Assembly (NCBI RefSeq): GCF_020564935.1
Contig: NZ_JAJCXB010000014.1
Location: 1-64,000, forward strand
Length of the DNA: 64,000 nt
Source of the DNA: Streptomyces pinistramenti
GTDB taxonomy: Bacteria; Actinomycetota; Actinomycetes; Streptomycetales; Streptomycetaceae
Reading direction: 5' to 3'
In this document: piece by piece, positions 17,673-27,710 of the stretch
Numbering within the stretch: the first letter of the stretch is position 1
Layout: the number at the start of each line of letters is the position of its first letter
Program-made: the position numbers and the translations under genes
The notes under the pieces: model-generated
What the model saw: the letters and a program-made list of their open reading frames with translations, nothing else
What the model was told of the DNA's origin: nothing
Database searches by the model: none

Positions 17673-18035
17673 TCACTGCTCCAGGGGCTTGCCGAGCCCG
17701 CCGACGGGGGAGACCGTCACGGCCGTCTTCGGGCAGACCCAGTGCGGGTCGGGCCCCAACTCCGGCTCCACGTCGAGCGCATGCGGATCACCCGACTCCG
17801 TGCACACCGGGCACAGCGGCCAGCGGCCGTACCGTTCCAGCAGGGCGTCCTGCACGTCCTGCGCCACCAGTCCGGCGACGAACTCCACGCCTTCAGGCCA
17901 CTGCTCCACCCACCATCTGCGGTGGACGACCGCGTCCTCGACCAGCGAGACGATGTCCGCGTCGGCAACCTCGTCCGCCATCAGATCGGCGAGCACCAGC
18001 GCCCGCGCGGCATGCAATGCCTGTTCCAGCTCCAT
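17673..18035 (-). CDS. Conserved hypothetical with CPVC zinc-knuckle-like motif
   Basis: A 120-residue acidic protein, MELEQALHAARALVLADLMA, rich in helices, ending with RWPLCPVCTESGDPHALDVE and a late HWVCPKTAVTV. Three cysteines (C-P-x-C plus VCPK) suggest a small metal site. The family is not recognised beyond general resemblance to streptomycete hypothetical proteins. The start is not certain: ATG 18035 has GGAAGG immediately upstream with very short spacing. ATG 18044 (GAGAG upstream) and ATG 18065 are alternatives. It shares its upstream region with the divergent murR-type gene. Confidence 0.6.
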   Translation of the reverse strand: MELEQALHAARALVLADLMADEVADADIVSLVEDAVVHRRWWVEQWPEGVEFVAGLVAQDVQDALLERYGRWPLCPVCTESGDPHALDVEPELGPDPHWVCPKTAVTVSPVGGLGKPLEQ

Positions 18036-18075
18036 GCCTTCCATTCTCTCGCGGACCACCGACATCGATCCGCCG

Positions 18076-18129
18076 CTGTCCACAGGCCCGTCATCCACAG
18101 GCCGCGGCCGGCGTTCCGGGTTTTCCACA
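18076..18129. repeat. Three TCCACAGG repeats resembling DnaA boxes
   Basis: CTGTCCACA (18076-18084), TCATCCACA (18091-18099) and TTTTCCACA (18121-18129) lie in one direction within 54 bases, each followed by GG. The first two fit the relaxed streptomycete DnaA box YY(G/A/C)TCCACA. The third differs at one position. They occupy the divergent promoter region of the reverse small gene and murR. Confidence 0.4.
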
Positions 18130-18163
18130 GGCCGGAAAGGGAGGTGTTGACGCGACCAGCCGA

Positions 18164-18178
18164 TGAAATTACTTTTCA
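18164..18178. promoter_or_regulatory. Palindromic operator candidate for the MurR-type regulator
   Basis: TGAAATTACTTTTCA is a perfect dyad (TGAAA, five bases, TTTCA) that ends three bases before the GTG of the regulator. RpiR/MurR-family proteins often bind A/T-rich dyads of this size next to their own gene. The AT-rich composition stands out in this GC-rich context. Autoregulation is inferred. Confidence 0.45.
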
Positions 18179-18181
18179 GTT

Positions 18182-19126
18182 GTGAGCAGCAGCCTGAAGG
18201 AAACTTTCAAGGACGCGGCCGTCGACACCCGACCGGCCCCGGCCCCACCCGCCCCTGCGGCGCTGGCAGCCAAGGTCCGCACCCTCGGCCCGTCGATGAC
18301 CCGTTCCATGCAGCGGGTCGCCGAGGCCGTCGCGGGCGACCCGGCGGGCTGCGCCGCCCTCACCGTCACCGGCCTGGCGGAGCGTACGGGCACCAGCGAG
18401 GCGACGGTCGTCCGCACCTCCCGCCTGCTGGGCTACCCCGGCTACCGCGACCTGCGGCTCGCCCTCGCCGCGCTGGCCGCGCAGCAGGAGGCCGGCGGCG
18501 CCCCGGCCGTCACCGCCGACATAGCGGTCGACGACACCCTCACCGACGTCGTCGCGAAGCTGGCGCAGGAGGAGCAGCAGTGCCTGGCGGACACCGCGGC
18601 GGGTCTTGACGTCACCCAGCTCGAAGCGGCCGTCGCCGCGCTGGTCTCGGCCCGCCGCATCGACGTGTACGGCATAGGGGCGTCGAATCTGGTCGGCCAG
18701 GATCTGGTCCAGAAGCTGCTGCGCATCGGCCTGATAGCGCATGCCCCGGCGGACCCGCACCTCGCGGTGACGAACGCCGTGCAAATGCGGGCCGGCGACG
18801 TCGCCCTCGCGATCACCCACTCCGGCCGGACCACCGACGTCATAGAGCCGCTGCGGGTCGCCTTCGACCACGGCGCGACGACCATCGCGATCACCGGCCG
18901 CCCGGACGGCGAGATCGCGTCCTACGCCGACCACATCCTGACGACGTCCACGGCCCGCGAAAGCGAGCTGCGCCCCGCCGCCATGTCGTCCCGAACGAGC
19001 CAACTCCTCGTCGTCGACTGCCTGTTCATAGGAGTCGCGCAGCGTACGTACGACATCGCGGCCCCCGCCCTGTCCGCCTCCTACGAAGCACTGGCGCACC
19101 GCCACTCCCCCCGCCCCCACCGCTGA
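18182..19126 (+). CDS. murR: MurR/RpiR-family transcriptional regulator
   Basis: A 314-residue regulator. An N-terminal helix-turn-helix of the RpiR type (SMTRSMQRVAEAVAGDPAGC through SEATVVRTSRLLGYPGYRDL, about residues 37-98) precedes a SIS sugar-phosphate-binding domain (about 140-290; RIDVYGIGASNLVGQDL and ALAITHSGRTTDVIEPL). Such proteins respond to a sugar phosphate, and the gene order with murQ and murP points to N-acetylmuramic acid 6-phosphate. The GTG start lies just after the dyad TGAAA-N5-TTTCA, so the protein may regulate its own synthesis and that of murQ/murP. The symbol is assigned by context. Confidence 0.8.
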   Translation: MSSSLKETFKDAAVDTRPAPAPPAPAALAAKVRTLGPSMTRSMQRVAEAVAGDPAGCAALTVTGLAERTGTSEATVVRTSRLLGYPGYRDLRLALAALAAQQEAGGAPAVTADIAVDDTLTDVVAKLAQEEQQCLADTAAGLDVTQLEAAVAALVSARRIDVYGIGASNLVGQDLVQKLLRIGLIAHAPADPHLAVTNAVQMRAGDVALAITHSGRTTDVIEPLRVAFDHGATTIAITGRPDGEIASYADHILTTSTARESELRPAAMSSRTSQLLVVDCLFIGVAQRTYDIAAPALSASYEALAHRHSPRPHR

Positions 19127-19235
19127 CCGGCGCCACCACACCCCAGGCACCGCAGCTCCCCTCCCTTCCCTTCAGCACGTCGCCTCACAGCACGTCGTAC
19201 AGATCCGTCCGTACGAGCCGGAAAGAGCCGCCCCC

Positions 19236-20174
19236 ATGACTTCCACCGCCGACCACGCCCACCTGCGGGCCCAGCTGGACACCCTCACCACCGAGGCGTT
19301 CCGCCCCGAGCTGGCCGAGATAGACCGGCGCTCCACCCTGGAGATCGCCCGGACGATGAACGACGAGGACGCGACCGTCCCGGCCGCCGTCGCCGCGCAG
19401 TTGCCGCGGATCGCGGCCGCCATCGACGGCATCGCCGCACGGATGGCCGAAGGCGGCCGGCTGATCTACGCCGGCGCGGGCACGGCCGGCCGGCTGGGTG
19501 TGCTGGACGCCAGCGAGTGCCCGCCGACGTTCAACACCGACCCCACCGAGGTGCTCGGCCTGATCGCCGGCGGTCCGTCCGCGATGGTCACCGCCGTCGA
19601 GGGCGCCGAGGACAGCGCCGCGCTGGCCGCCGAAGACCTGACCGCGCTCGGCCTGACCGCCGAGGACACCGTCGTCGGCATCTCCGCATCGGGCCGCACT
19701 CCGTACGCGGTCGGCGCCGTCGAGCACGCCCGTGCCCTGGGCGCGCTGACCGTCGGCCTGTCCTGCAACGCCGGATCGGCCCTCGCCGCGGCCGCCGAGC
19801 ACGGCATCGAGGTCGTCGTCGGCCCTGAGCTGCTGACCGGCTCCACCCGCCTCAAGGCCGGCACGGCGCAGAAGCTCGTGCTCAACATGCTCTCGACGAT
19901 CACCATGATCCGGCTCGGCAAGACCTACGGAAACCTCATGGTCGACGTCCGGGCCTCCAACGAGAAGCTCCAGGCCCGTTCGCGGCGCATCGTCGCGCTC
20001 GCCACGGGCGCGTCCGACGAGGAGATAGAGACCGCGCTCGCCGCGACGGACGGCGAGGTGAAGAACGCCATCCTCATGGTCATCGGCGGAACCGACGCCC
20101 CCACCACGGCCCGCCTTCTGGACGCCTCCCACGGCCACCTGCGAGCCGCCCTGGAAGCCACCCGCACACCCTGA
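19236..20174 (+). CDS. murQ: N-acetylmuramic acid 6-phosphate etherase
   Basis: A 312-residue SIS-family enzyme that splits the lactyl ether of MurNAc-6-P to give GlcNAc-6-P and D-lactate in the cytoplasm. Diagnostic blocks are TEAFRPELAEIDRRSTLEIA, RLIYAGAGTAGRLGVLDASE, a CPPTF immediately after, GISASGRTPYAVGAVEHA and KAGTAQKLVLNMLSTITMI. The GAGTSGR-like loop, with the Glu of DASE, is the catalytic centre. Full length. ATG 19236 has GGAAAGAG upstream. It lies between the MurR-type regulator and the PTS permease, completing a MurNAc recycling operon that feeds GlcNAc-6-P to NagA, encoded elsewhere in this window. Confidence 0.92.
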   Translation: MTSTADHAHLRAQLDTLTTEAFRPELAEIDRRSTLEIARTMNDEDATVPAAVAAQLPRIAAAIDGIAARMAEGGRLIYAGAGTAGRLGVLDASECPPTFNTDPTEVLGLIAGGPSAMVTAVEGAEDSAALAAEDLTALGLTAEDTVVGISASGRTPYAVGAVEHARALGALTVGLSCNAGSALAAAAEHGIEVVVGPELLTGSTRLKAGTAQKLVLNMLSTITMIRLGKTYGNLMVDVRASNEKLQARSRRIVALATGASDEEIETALAATDGEVKNAILMVIGGTDAPTTARLLDASHGHLRAALEATRTP

Positions 20175-20223
20175 TCCCCCCCCGCAGCCCCCTCCTCGTT
20201 GTCCGCACAGCAAGGCACCGCAC

Positions 20224-21852
20224 ATGTCCGAAGACAAGAACCGCGCCACCGCCGCCGCGATCCTCCCTCTCGTCGGCGGCGCCAGGAACGTCACGTCCGT
20301 CGCCCACTGCATGACCCGGCTCCGCCTCGGCATCCAGGACCGTTCGCTGGTCCAGGACGACGCGCTCAAGGCGCTGCCCGCGGTCATGGGAGTGGTCGAG
20401 GACGACACGTACCAGATCGTGCTGGGCCCGGGAGCGGTCGCCCGCGTCACCCCGGAATTCGAGCGCCTCGTCGAGCTGGGCCGCGCGCCCGCGCCCGGCA
20501 CGGCCGGGGCCCAAGAGGCATCCCCCGCTGCCGCCGCCGAACCCCAAGCCCCGGCCCCGGAGTCACCCCCGGCCGACGCCGCCGCTCCCCTCACCACCGC
20601 CGAAGACCTCGCCGCCCAGGGAGCCGCGCTCAAGGCCCGCCGGAAGGCCAAGAACGCCACCCCGGCCAAACTGTTCCTGCGCCGGGTCGCGAACATCTTC
20701 GTCCCGCTGATCCCCGCCCTGATCGGCTGCGGCATCATCGCGGGCATCAACGGCCTGCTGACCAACCTCGGTTGGCTCCCCTCGGTGGTCCCCGCGCTGG
20801 CCGCGATGGCCTCCGGCTTCATGTCGCTGATCGCCGTCTTCGTCGGCTACAACACCGCCAGGGAGTTCGGCGGCACGCCCGTCATCGGCGGTGCGGTCGC
20901 CGCGGTCATCGTCTTCCCCGGCGTCGCGGACATCACCGCGTTCGGCCAGAAGCTCTCCCCCGGCCAGGGCGGTGTGCTGGGCGCCCTGGCGGCCGCGCTG
21001 CTCGCCGTCCAGGTGGAGAAGTGGTGCCGCAAGTCCGTGCCGGAGGCGCTGGACGTCCTGCTCACGCCGACCCTCACGATCCTGGTGACCGGCCTGGTCA
21101 CCCTCTTCGGCCTGATGTACGCGGCGGGCGAGGTCTCCACCGCGATCGGCACGCTCGCCAACTGGCTCCTGGCACACGGCGGCGCGCTCGCCGGGTTCGT
21201 CCTCGGCGGCCTCTTCCTCCCCCTCGTGATGCTGGGCCTGCACCAAGCCCTCATCCCCATCCACACCACCCTCATCGAACAGCAGGGCTACACCGTCCTG
21301 TTGCCCATCCTCGCCATGGCGGGCGCGGGCCAGGTGGGCGCGGCCCTCGCCGTCTACCTCCGGCTGCCGCGCAACGGCTCGATCCGCGCCACCATCAAGT
21401 CCGCGCTCCCGGCCGGCTTCCTGGGCGTCGGCGAACCGCTGATCTACGGCGTCTCACTGCCCCTCGGCCGCCCCTTCATCACGGCCTGCATCGGCGGCGC
21501 GTTCGGCGGCGGTTTCATCGGCCTCTTCAACCAGCTCGGCGACGCCGTCGGCTCCACCGCCATCGGCCCCTCGGGCTGGGCCCTGTTCCCTCTGGTCAAG
21601 GGCAATCAGGACATCGGCACGACCCTCGTCATCTACGCCATCGGCCTGGCCGTCGGCTACGTCACCGGCTTCCTGGCCACTTACTTCTTCGGCTTCAGCA
21701 AGCAGATGCGCACAGAATTGAACGCCGAGCCCACCCCGGAGGCAGCCGTTTCCGCCTCAGCGGCCCAGACACTTCCTCCGCGTCCGGCCCCGGCCGCAGC
21801 TCCGGCCGCAGCGAGCGCGGGCAAGAGCGGAATCGACATAGCGGGCCGATAG
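20224..21852 (+). CDS. murP: PTS transporter subunit EIIBC, probable MurNAc permease
   Basis: A 542-residue PTS permease with EIIB first. The EIIB phosphorylation site is VTSVAHCMTRLRLGI with Cys29. An Ala/Pro-rich linker (about 95-130) leads to a ten-helix EIIC domain of the glucose superfamily (FVPLIPALIGCGIIAGING, LGLHQALIPIHTTLIEQQG, LGVGEPLIYGVSLPLGRPF). The last motif, GEPLIYG, is the sugar-binding signature. IIB-IIC order without IIA matches MurP-type proteins. Phosphate would come from a separate IIA such as Crr. The position after murR and murQ argues for MurNAc, though GlcNAc cannot be excluded. The product ends nine bases before the convergent NRPS. Confidence 0.85.
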   Translation: MSEDKNRATAAAILPLVGGARNVTSVAHCMTRLRLGIQDRSLVQDDALKALPAVMGVVEDDTYQIVLGPGAVARVTPEFERLVELGRAPAPGTAGAQEASPAAAAEPQAPAPESPPADAAAPLTTAEDLAAQGAALKARRKAKNATPAKLFLRRVANIFVPLIPALIGCGIIAGINGLLTNLGWLPSVVPALAAMASGFMSLIAVFVGYNTAREFGGTPVIGGAVAAVIVFPGVADITAFGQKLSPGQGGVLGALAAALLAVQVEKWCRKSVPEALDVLLTPTLTILVTGLVTLFGLMYAAGEVSTAIGTLANWLLAHGGALAGFVLGGLFLPLVMLGLHQALIPIHTTLIEQQGYTVLLPILAMAGAGQVGAALAVYLRLPRNGSIRATIKSALPAGFLGVGEPLIYGVSLPLGRPFITACIGGAFGGGFIGLFNQLGDAVGSTAIGPSGWALFPLVKGNQDIGTTLVIYAIGLAVGYVTGFLATYFFGFSKQMRTELNAEPTPEAAVSASAAQTLPPRPAPAAAPAAASAGKSGIDIAGR

Positions 21853-21861
21853 GAGCACCTC

Positions 21862-24800
21862 TCAGTGCGCGGAGACGGTGTCCAGGTGCGCGGCCAGTTC
21901 CCGGCCGATGTGGGCCAGCGGGGCCGCCTGGGTCATGGCGTTGTGCGTACACGCGACGTCGCGGCTTTCGATGCGGCCCGTCACCAGCGGACGCCACACC
22001 TCGCCGGACGGCGCATGGGCCGGTTTGCCGTGCGTCGCGTGGAAGTACAGGAGGTCCCCGTCGAAGACGCTCTCGGTGAAGGTCGGGAGGAGCTCGACGG
22101 TGTGGGTGAACACCTGGGTGACCCGTGCGCGTTGGCGTTCGCCGAGAGTGGGGTGCTCTTTCAAGGCTTTCAGGGAGGCCGGCACGTCATTGCTGCCGTC
22201 GTCCGCGTCGCCGGAGGCGGTCAGCGGGCGGCCGGTACGGGTCGGGGCGTGGCCTGCGGCTTCGAGAAGCGCGGCGAGGATGTCGCGCTCCTCCAGTGCC
22301 GAACCCGTCATTTCGTGCGGGTCGATGGGGCGCGAGTCGAGCATGGCCAGGAGGTCCACGCGCTCGCCCGCCCCTTGCAGCCGGGCGGCGATGGCGTGTG
22401 CGAGCGCGCCGCCGGATGACCAGCCCAACAGGTGGTAAGGGCCGGTGGGTTGCACGGTGCGGATCTGCTCGACGTAGTCGGTGATCAGCTCCTGGAAAGT
22501 GGTGGGCAGCGTGCCGGTGCCGGTGAGGTCCAGGCCGCGGGCCTGGAGTCCGTAGACCGGGCGGTCCGTTCCCAGGTGGCGGAGCAGCCCGGCGTAACAC
22601 CAGCTCAGGCCGCCGGAGGGGTGGACGCAGAACAGGGGCGGCCGGGAGCCGTGGGCGCGCAGCGGCAGGAGCATGTCGAAACCGTCCGACCGGCAGCCGG
22701 TCTCCAGCAGCCGGACGAGGCCGGCGACGGTGGGGGCTTCGAAGAGTGCGCCGATGGACAGCTCGGTGCCCAGGGCGGCGCGGATGCGGCTGATGAGCTT
22801 GGCGGCCAGCAGCGAATGCCCGCCGAGGGTGAAGAAGTCGTCGTCGATGCCGACCTGTTGCACGCCCAGGACCTCGGCGAACAGCGCGCAGAGCGCTTTC
22901 TCCTGCGGGCTGTCCGGCTGCCGGCCATCAGGGGCCGCGGGGGTTTCGGGGGCGGGCAGGGCGGCGCGGTTGAGCTTGCCGTTCGTGGTCAGCGGCAGCT
23001 CCTGGAGGAGGACGAAGGCGCCGGGGACCATGTAGGCGGGCAGCTGTGCGGTGGCCCAGGAGCGGAGTGCGGCGGCGTCCAGCGGGGAGGCGGAGTGTGC
23101 GGGCCAGAGGTCGGGGACGGAGCCGGGGCCGGGGCGAGGCGCGGCATCAGCGTCGGCATGGGTGGCTGCGCGGGCGGCCGGATAGGCCACCGGACGGGTC
23201 GCGGGCACCACGTACGCGGTCAGGCGCTGATCGCCCGGGGAGTCCTCTCGTATGGTCACCACCGCCTGGGCGACGCCCGGGTGGCGGGCCAGCGTGGTCT
23301 CGATCTCGCCCGGTTCGATCCGGAAGCCGCGGATCTTGACCTGCTCGTCGATGCGGCCGAGGTATTCCAGGACGCCGTCCGCCGTCCAGCGCGCCCGGTC
23401 GCCGGTCCGGTACATGCGGGAGCCGGCAGCGCCGGGAGTGGCGAAGGGGTTGGCGAGGAACCGCTGGGCGGTCAGGTCGGGTTGGTTGAGATAGCCACGG
23501 GCGATCTGGTCGCCGGCCAGATACAGCTCGCCGGGCACACCGGGCGGCATCGGGTGGAGCAGGCCGTCCAGCACGTACGCCTGGATGTTGTGGCCGGGGC
23601 GCCCGATGACCGGGTGGTCGCCGTGGTCGGTGAGGCGGCAGTACACCGCGTCGACGGTGCATTCGGTGGGCCCGTAGTAGTTGTACGCGTGGGTGCCGGG
23701 CTGGGCGCGCAGGGTCTCCCACAGTGCGGCGTCCATGGCCTCGCCGCCCACCATGAGGACCCGCGGCCGGTGCCCGTCGCCGGTGAACAGCCCGTCGGCG
23801 ATGAGCTGGTGGAGGTAGGTGGGGGTGAGGTCGAGGAAGTCGATGCGCTGCTTGGCGATGTAGTCGACGAGGGCCGGCGGGTCGATGCGTACGGCGTCCT
23901 CGACGAGGTGCAGCTCATGGCCTGCGGCCAGGTACAGCATTCCCACCCAGGCGGTGTCGAAGGAGAAGGCGGCGGTCAGCGCGGCGCGCAGCCGGCGGCC
24001 CGCAGCGGCGGCCTCCGGGCCGATCAGTTCGGCCTCGTGATCGAAGAAGAGGTTGGTCATCTGGCGGTGTTCGACGACCACGCCCTTGGGTCGGCCGGTG
24101 GAACCGGAGGTGTAGCTCACGTACACGGGATGGCCCGGTGACAGGGGGGCCGGGCGGTCGGCGTCGGTGGGGTCGGCGTCCGGCAGACGCGCGAACGTGC
24201 GGAGTGCGGCCGGGTCGTCGAGCGGCAGCGTGGCCGTACCTGCGGGCAGGCGCCGGGCGGTGGCGGTCGTGGTGAGCACGCATCGCGGGCGGGTGTCGGC
24301 GAGCAGGAAGCGGATGCGCTCGGCCGGCAGGCCCGGGTCGACCGGTACGGACGCCGCACCCGTCTTGAGTACGGCCAGCAGGCCGACGACATGGTCGACC
24401 GAACGCGGCAGGGCGAGCGCCACAAACGTTTCGGGACCGGCGCCGCGCTCGATCAGCGCGTGTGCCAGCCGGTTGGCCCGCGCGTTGAGTTCGGCGTAGG
24501 AAAGCGTGAGGTCGCCGCAGACCAGCGCGGTGGCGGCCGGTGTGCTGTGTGCCTGTGCCCGGAAGATGTCCGGCAGGGTCGTGGCGGGTACCGCGCGGGC
24601 GGTGTCGTTCCAGCCGGTCGTCACCTGATGGCGTTCGACGGCCGACAGGAGGTCGATGCCGCCGACGGTCTGTCCGGGCTCGGCGCCGGCGAGGGTCTCC
24701 AGCAGGGTCAGGAAGCGGCGGTGGTGGGCGGCGGTGGCCTCGGCGTCGTACAGGGCGGGGTCGGCGTTGAAGTCGATGCGCAGTGAGCCGTCGGCGGTCC

Positions 24801-26037
24801 GTTCATAGACGTTGACGCCGAGGCCGGTGACCGGTCCGTTGGAGAGGTTGTGCAGCGTGGCCGGATGCCGTCCGAAGCTCAGCTGCGGGTCGTAGCCCAT
24901 GATGTTGATGCCCCAGTCGCCCAGATAGCCGCCGGTGGGAACGAATCCGAGGTCCTGGACGAGGTACTGCGACGGATAGCGCTGATGGCGCAGCAGGCCG
25001 CGGGCCCGCTCGGAGGTGCGGCGTACCAGCTCGCGCACGCTGGTGTCCGGGCCGAGCTCCACGTGCAGCGGCAGGATGTTGGCCAGCATGGCCGGCACGC
25101 TGCGGGCCACCGTGCCGGAGCGGCCCGTCACCGTCAGGTCCAGCATCACGTCGGTGCTGCCGCTCATCCGGTACACGTACAGGGCCAGTGCCGCCATGGC
25201 CACCGCGGGCAGTCCTGACCTGCACTGCCGCGCCAGCGCCCGCAGCCCGTCGGCGGCGGGCGCCGGGACGTACCCGGTCTCGCGTACGAAGCCGTGCGGG
25301 GCCGAGGGCCGCCGGTCCGCGAGATCGGCGGTGGCCGGGCGCCCGGCCAGTTGGGCGGCCCAGAACTCGCGGTCGCGGCTGAACCGCTCGGACGTCCGGT
25401 ACGCGGCCTCGTCGGCCAGCAGCTCGGCCAGGGATCCCAGGCGGCCGGGCGGGCACTCCTTGCCGGCCTCAAGGGCGGTGTACAGCTCGGCGACGCGCTG
25501 GATGAACAGCGAGAAGCCGTAACCGTCCAGAAGGATGTGGTGGATGCTCAGGTACAACACGCAGTGGTCATCGGGCAGTTGCAGCACCGCGAAGCTGAAG
25601 AGCGGACCGCGGCGCAGGTCGACCGGCCGGCGCAGGTCGGCCCACATCCATTGCCGGGCCCCGGTCCAGGCACCGGGGACGGGCGCGGGAGCGGCTGCCG
25701 AGGGCTCGATGACGGGCCGGCCGATCGGCCCGGCCGTCGGATCGGTGACGTCGCGCAGGTCCACCACCGGCAGCGGCCAGTCCGGCGACCGGTCGGCCAC
25801 CTGCCAGACGTCGCCCTCGTCGTCCGTCTCGAAGCGGACCTGCAACGCCTCGGTGTCGGCCACGGCACGGCGCAGCGCGGCGCGAAGCACGTCCAGGTCG
25901 ACCGGGCCGTGGATGTCCACGTACTCGGCGGCACGGTAGATGGGGTTCGCCGCATCCACTTGCTGGGAGAACCACACCCCGGTCTGCGCGACGGTCAGCG
26001 GCAGACGACGGTCGCGGTCGCCGGACTTCCTGTTCAT
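21862..26037 (-). CDS. Single-module nonribosomal peptide synthetase (C-A-T-TE)
   Basis: A 1391-residue EntF-like module. The condensation domain (about 11-450) carries HHILLDG at 166-172. The adenylation domain (about 485-1030) carries [12 protein letters not shown] (641-652), FSFD (Asp694), YYGPTE (787-792) and the A10 Lys1021. The carrier domain holds the phosphopantetheine site LGGHSL with Ser1075. A thioesterase ends the protein, with GWSSG (Ser1207), Asp1234 and His1365. Aligned by eye to GrsA, the specificity residues read D-T-V-D-M-G-Y-V-D-K. The acids at positions 278 and 331 resemble Arg/basic-amino-acid codes, a weak inference. ATG 26037 has AGGGGACGG upstream. No MbtH, tailoring enzyme or exporter is adjacent, so acyl donor and product are unknown. 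Confidence 0.92.
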   Translation of the reverse strand: MNRKSGDRDRRLPLTVAQTGVWFSQQVDAANPIYRAAEYVDIHGPVDLDVLRAALRRAVADTEALQVRFETDDEGDVWQVADRSPDWPLPVVDLRDVTDPTAGPIGRPVIEPSAAAPAPVPGAWTGARQWMWADLRRPVDLRRGPLFSFAVLQLPDDHCVLYLSIHHILLDGYGFSLFIQRVAELYTALEAGKECPPGRLGSLAELLADEAAYRTSERFSRDREFWAAQLAGRPATADLADRRPSAPHGFVRETGYVPAPAADGLRALARQCRSGLPAVAMAALALYVYRMSGSTDVMLDLTVTGRSGTVARSVPAMLANILPLHVELGPDTSVRELVRRTSERARGLLRHQRYPSQYLVQDLGFVPTGGYLGDWGINIMGYDPQLSFGRHPATLHNLSNGPVTGLGVNVYERTADGSLRIDFNADPALYDAEATAAHHRRFLTLLETLAGAEPGQTVGGIDLLSAVERHQVTTGWNDTARAVPATTLPDIFRAQAHSTPAATALVCGDLTLSYAELNARANRLAHALIERGAGPETFVALALPRSVDHVVGLLAVLKTGAASVPVDPGLPAERIRFLLADTRPRCVLTTTATARRLPAGTATLPLDDPAALRTFARLPDADPTDADRPAPLSPGHPVYVSYTSGSTGRPKGVVVEHRQMTNLFFDHEAELIGPEAAAAGRRLRAALTAAFSFDTAWVGMLYLAAGHELHLVEDAVRIDPPALVDYIAKQRIDFLDLTPTYLHQLIADGLFTGDGHRPRVLMVGGEAMDAALWETLRAQPGTHAYNYYGPTECTVDAVYCRLTDHGDHPVIGRPGHNIQAYVLDGLLHPMPPGVPGELYLAGDQIARGYLNQPDLTAQRFLANPFATPGAAGSRMYRTGDRARWTADGVLEYLGRIDEQVKIRGFRIEPGEIETTLARHPGVAQAVVTIREDSPGDQRLTAYVVPATRPVAYPAARAATHADADAAPRPGPGSVPDLWPAHSASPLDAAALRSWATAQLPAYMVPGAFVLLQELPLTTNGKLNRAALPAPETPAAPDGRQPDSPQEKALCALFAEVLGVQQVGIDDDFFTLGGHSLLAAKLISRIRAALGTELSIGALFEAPTVAGLVRLLETGCRSDGFDMLLPLRAHGSRPPLFCVHPSGGLSWCYAGLLRHLGTDRPVYGLQARGLDLTGTGTLPTTFQELITDYVEQIRTVQPTGPYHLLGWSSGGALAHAIAARLQGAGERVDLLAMLDSRPIDPHEMTGSALEERDILAALLEAAGHAPTRTGRPLTASGDADDGSNDVPASLKALKEHPTLGERQRARVTQVFTHTVELLPTFTESVFDGDLLYFHATHGKPAHAPSGEVWRPLVTGRIESRDVACTHNAMTQAAPLAHIGRELAAHLDTVSAH

Positions 26038-26271
26038 GCTTGCCGTCCCCTGACGAAGGTCCTTGTGCTCAACGCCGACCGGGCCGGTGGCTCACCTGCG
26101 CTCCCGGCCGCAACTCACACGCTGCACAGGGCCAACGAGCCAGCGGGGCTGGTGTATCGGTTCATCGGGAAAAATGTCCGCCGGGTGTGCCGCGGGGCCC
26201 TGGCCGTGAACAACGAGTACTCCGCCGCGGCCGGCCGGTCATCCCGCCCATCGACACAGCACTTGCTGGAA

Positions 26272-27290
26272 CGTCCTGATCGGCGCGCATCTCCTGACGC
26301 AGACCGCGCCCGACCGCTTCGAGTTCCACGATCTGCTGGCCTGCGCGATCGACCAGGCGCAGCGTGAGGAGCCCGCCGGCAGCAAGGCGGTCGCGCTGCA
26401 CGCACACGCTGCCCTGGCACCTGCACGCGGCCCAGGCCGCGGACCCGTTTCAAGGTGTCCGAATCGCCGCTCCCGCTCGACCCGCCGACCGACGGCGTCG
26501 AGCCGCCGGCCTTCCTGGACCACGCCGCCGCCCTGCTCCGGCACGAGCAGGAGCACGGCAGCCTCCTGGCAGCCGCACAGGCCGAAAGCGGGCCTTGATC
26601 GCATCGCCTGGGAACTCCCCGCGCTATTGCCCGTTACCCGCCCGGATGAACCCCTTCGTCGAGTGGTTCGCCATGGGCGCGACCGGCCTGCAGGCCGCCC
26701 GGAGAGTGCCATCGAGCCGGTCAGGTCGAGCTGCTGGCCGGCCTGGGCAAGGCGTACTCCCAGTCGCACCGCCTCGTCGCGGCCGCGGAGCATCACGGAG
26801 ACGCCCTGGCGCTGCGCCGGGAGCTGGGCGACCAGCCGGGGGAAGCGCTCGCCCTGAACGCGATCGGCCTGATCAGACCGCATGCCCGTCAACTGGACGC
26901 CAAGAAGGAGCAGTTCGTCACGTTGCCGGCACTCTGCCGTGAGACCGGATTCGACCGGCTCCGGACGCGGGAGCACAGCGAGGTGCCGTCTCCGCGACCG
27001 CTCTCGCGAGGCACGGGCCTGGCATCACGCCGAAGAAACGTACGCACAACAGCGCCGCTTCGAGGACACGTCCACCTTTCACCGCCGCGCGGCGGCAACG
27101 CAGCGCGAGGTCAACGATCCCTGGCAGTTGACCCTCGCGCTCGACGGTCTGGCGACGACGTTCCACGAAACCGGTGCCGGCGAGAAAGCGCGCTTCCCGT
27201 GGATGAAGCCCCGGACCTCCTCACCGGCTTCGACGAGGCCCATGCGGCCCTGATCCGCACGCGCATTAACGCGACCCTGATGAGGTGACC
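26272..27290 (+). pseudogene. Decayed AfsR/SARP-type regulator with TPR repeats
   Basis: The forward strand carries fragments of one regulator in several frames. LIGAHLLTQTAPDRFEFHDL (about 26275-26335) is the end of an NB-ARC winged region. A segment with PPAFLDHAAALLRHEQEHGS and then an in-frame stop follows. The next piece is DRIAWELPA. A TPR stretch, KAYSQSHRLVAAAEHHGDAL then ELGDQPGEALALNAIGL (about 26745-26875), comes after that, and a last TPR piece (HHAEETYAQQRRFEDTST, about 27030-27080). At least four frame changes separate them and no full-length product is possible. It begins about 235 bp from the NRPS start and is transcribed away from it, so it may once have controlled that gene. 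Confidence 0.65.
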
Positions 27291-27425
27291 GCACCTCACC
27301 GCACACATACCCACCGGTGACGGCGCCGCCGCACACCCAGAATCCCCGGGCCACAACAGGACGCTGTTGGCGAATCCTCCTCCTGGTTCCACGCAGTAGG
27401 AGGAAATAGCCATCTCCGAAGGGGT

Positions 27426-27710
27426 TCACTTTTTTGAATGCTCCAGAACGGACGCCATCAACAGGACCGCCCCGACGGCACCCAGCGCAAGGCTGCCAAG
27501 GAGACTCAGCAACCCGCGTCCCTCCACAAGTCCAAGGACGAACCCTCCCAGACCTGCGAAGGTCGCCAGGCAGCTAAAGAGGATCACCGGGAACGCTTTA
27601 AGATTCAAGAAAGACCCAAGCAGCCTGTTCAGATCCCACAGAGGAGCGAACCTCCTGCGCGGAGACCTACGCGGCCGATCCGTTCCCTCCACGAGCCTTC
27701 CCCTTCCCAT
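27426..27710 (-). CDS. Small two-helix membrane protein
   Basis: A 94-residue protein with a basic cytoplasmic head (RPRRSPRRRFAPLWDLN) and two membrane helices (about 38-60, AFPVILFSCLATFAGLGGFV, and 65-87, LLSLLGSLALGAVGAVLLMA). ATG 27710 overlaps the end of the preceding WXG-type gene by 44 bases, and GGGAG lies next to the start. A small membrane protein encoded right behind a possible secreted toxin is a common arrangement for an immunity factor, but nothing in its sequence proves that. Base composition is lower in GC than the surroundings. Confidence 0.6.
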   Translation of the reverse strand: MGRGRLVEGTDRPRRSPRRRFAPLWDLNRLLGSFLNLKAFPVILFSCLATFAGLGGFVLGLVEGRGLLSLLGSLALGAVGAVLLMASVLEHSKK

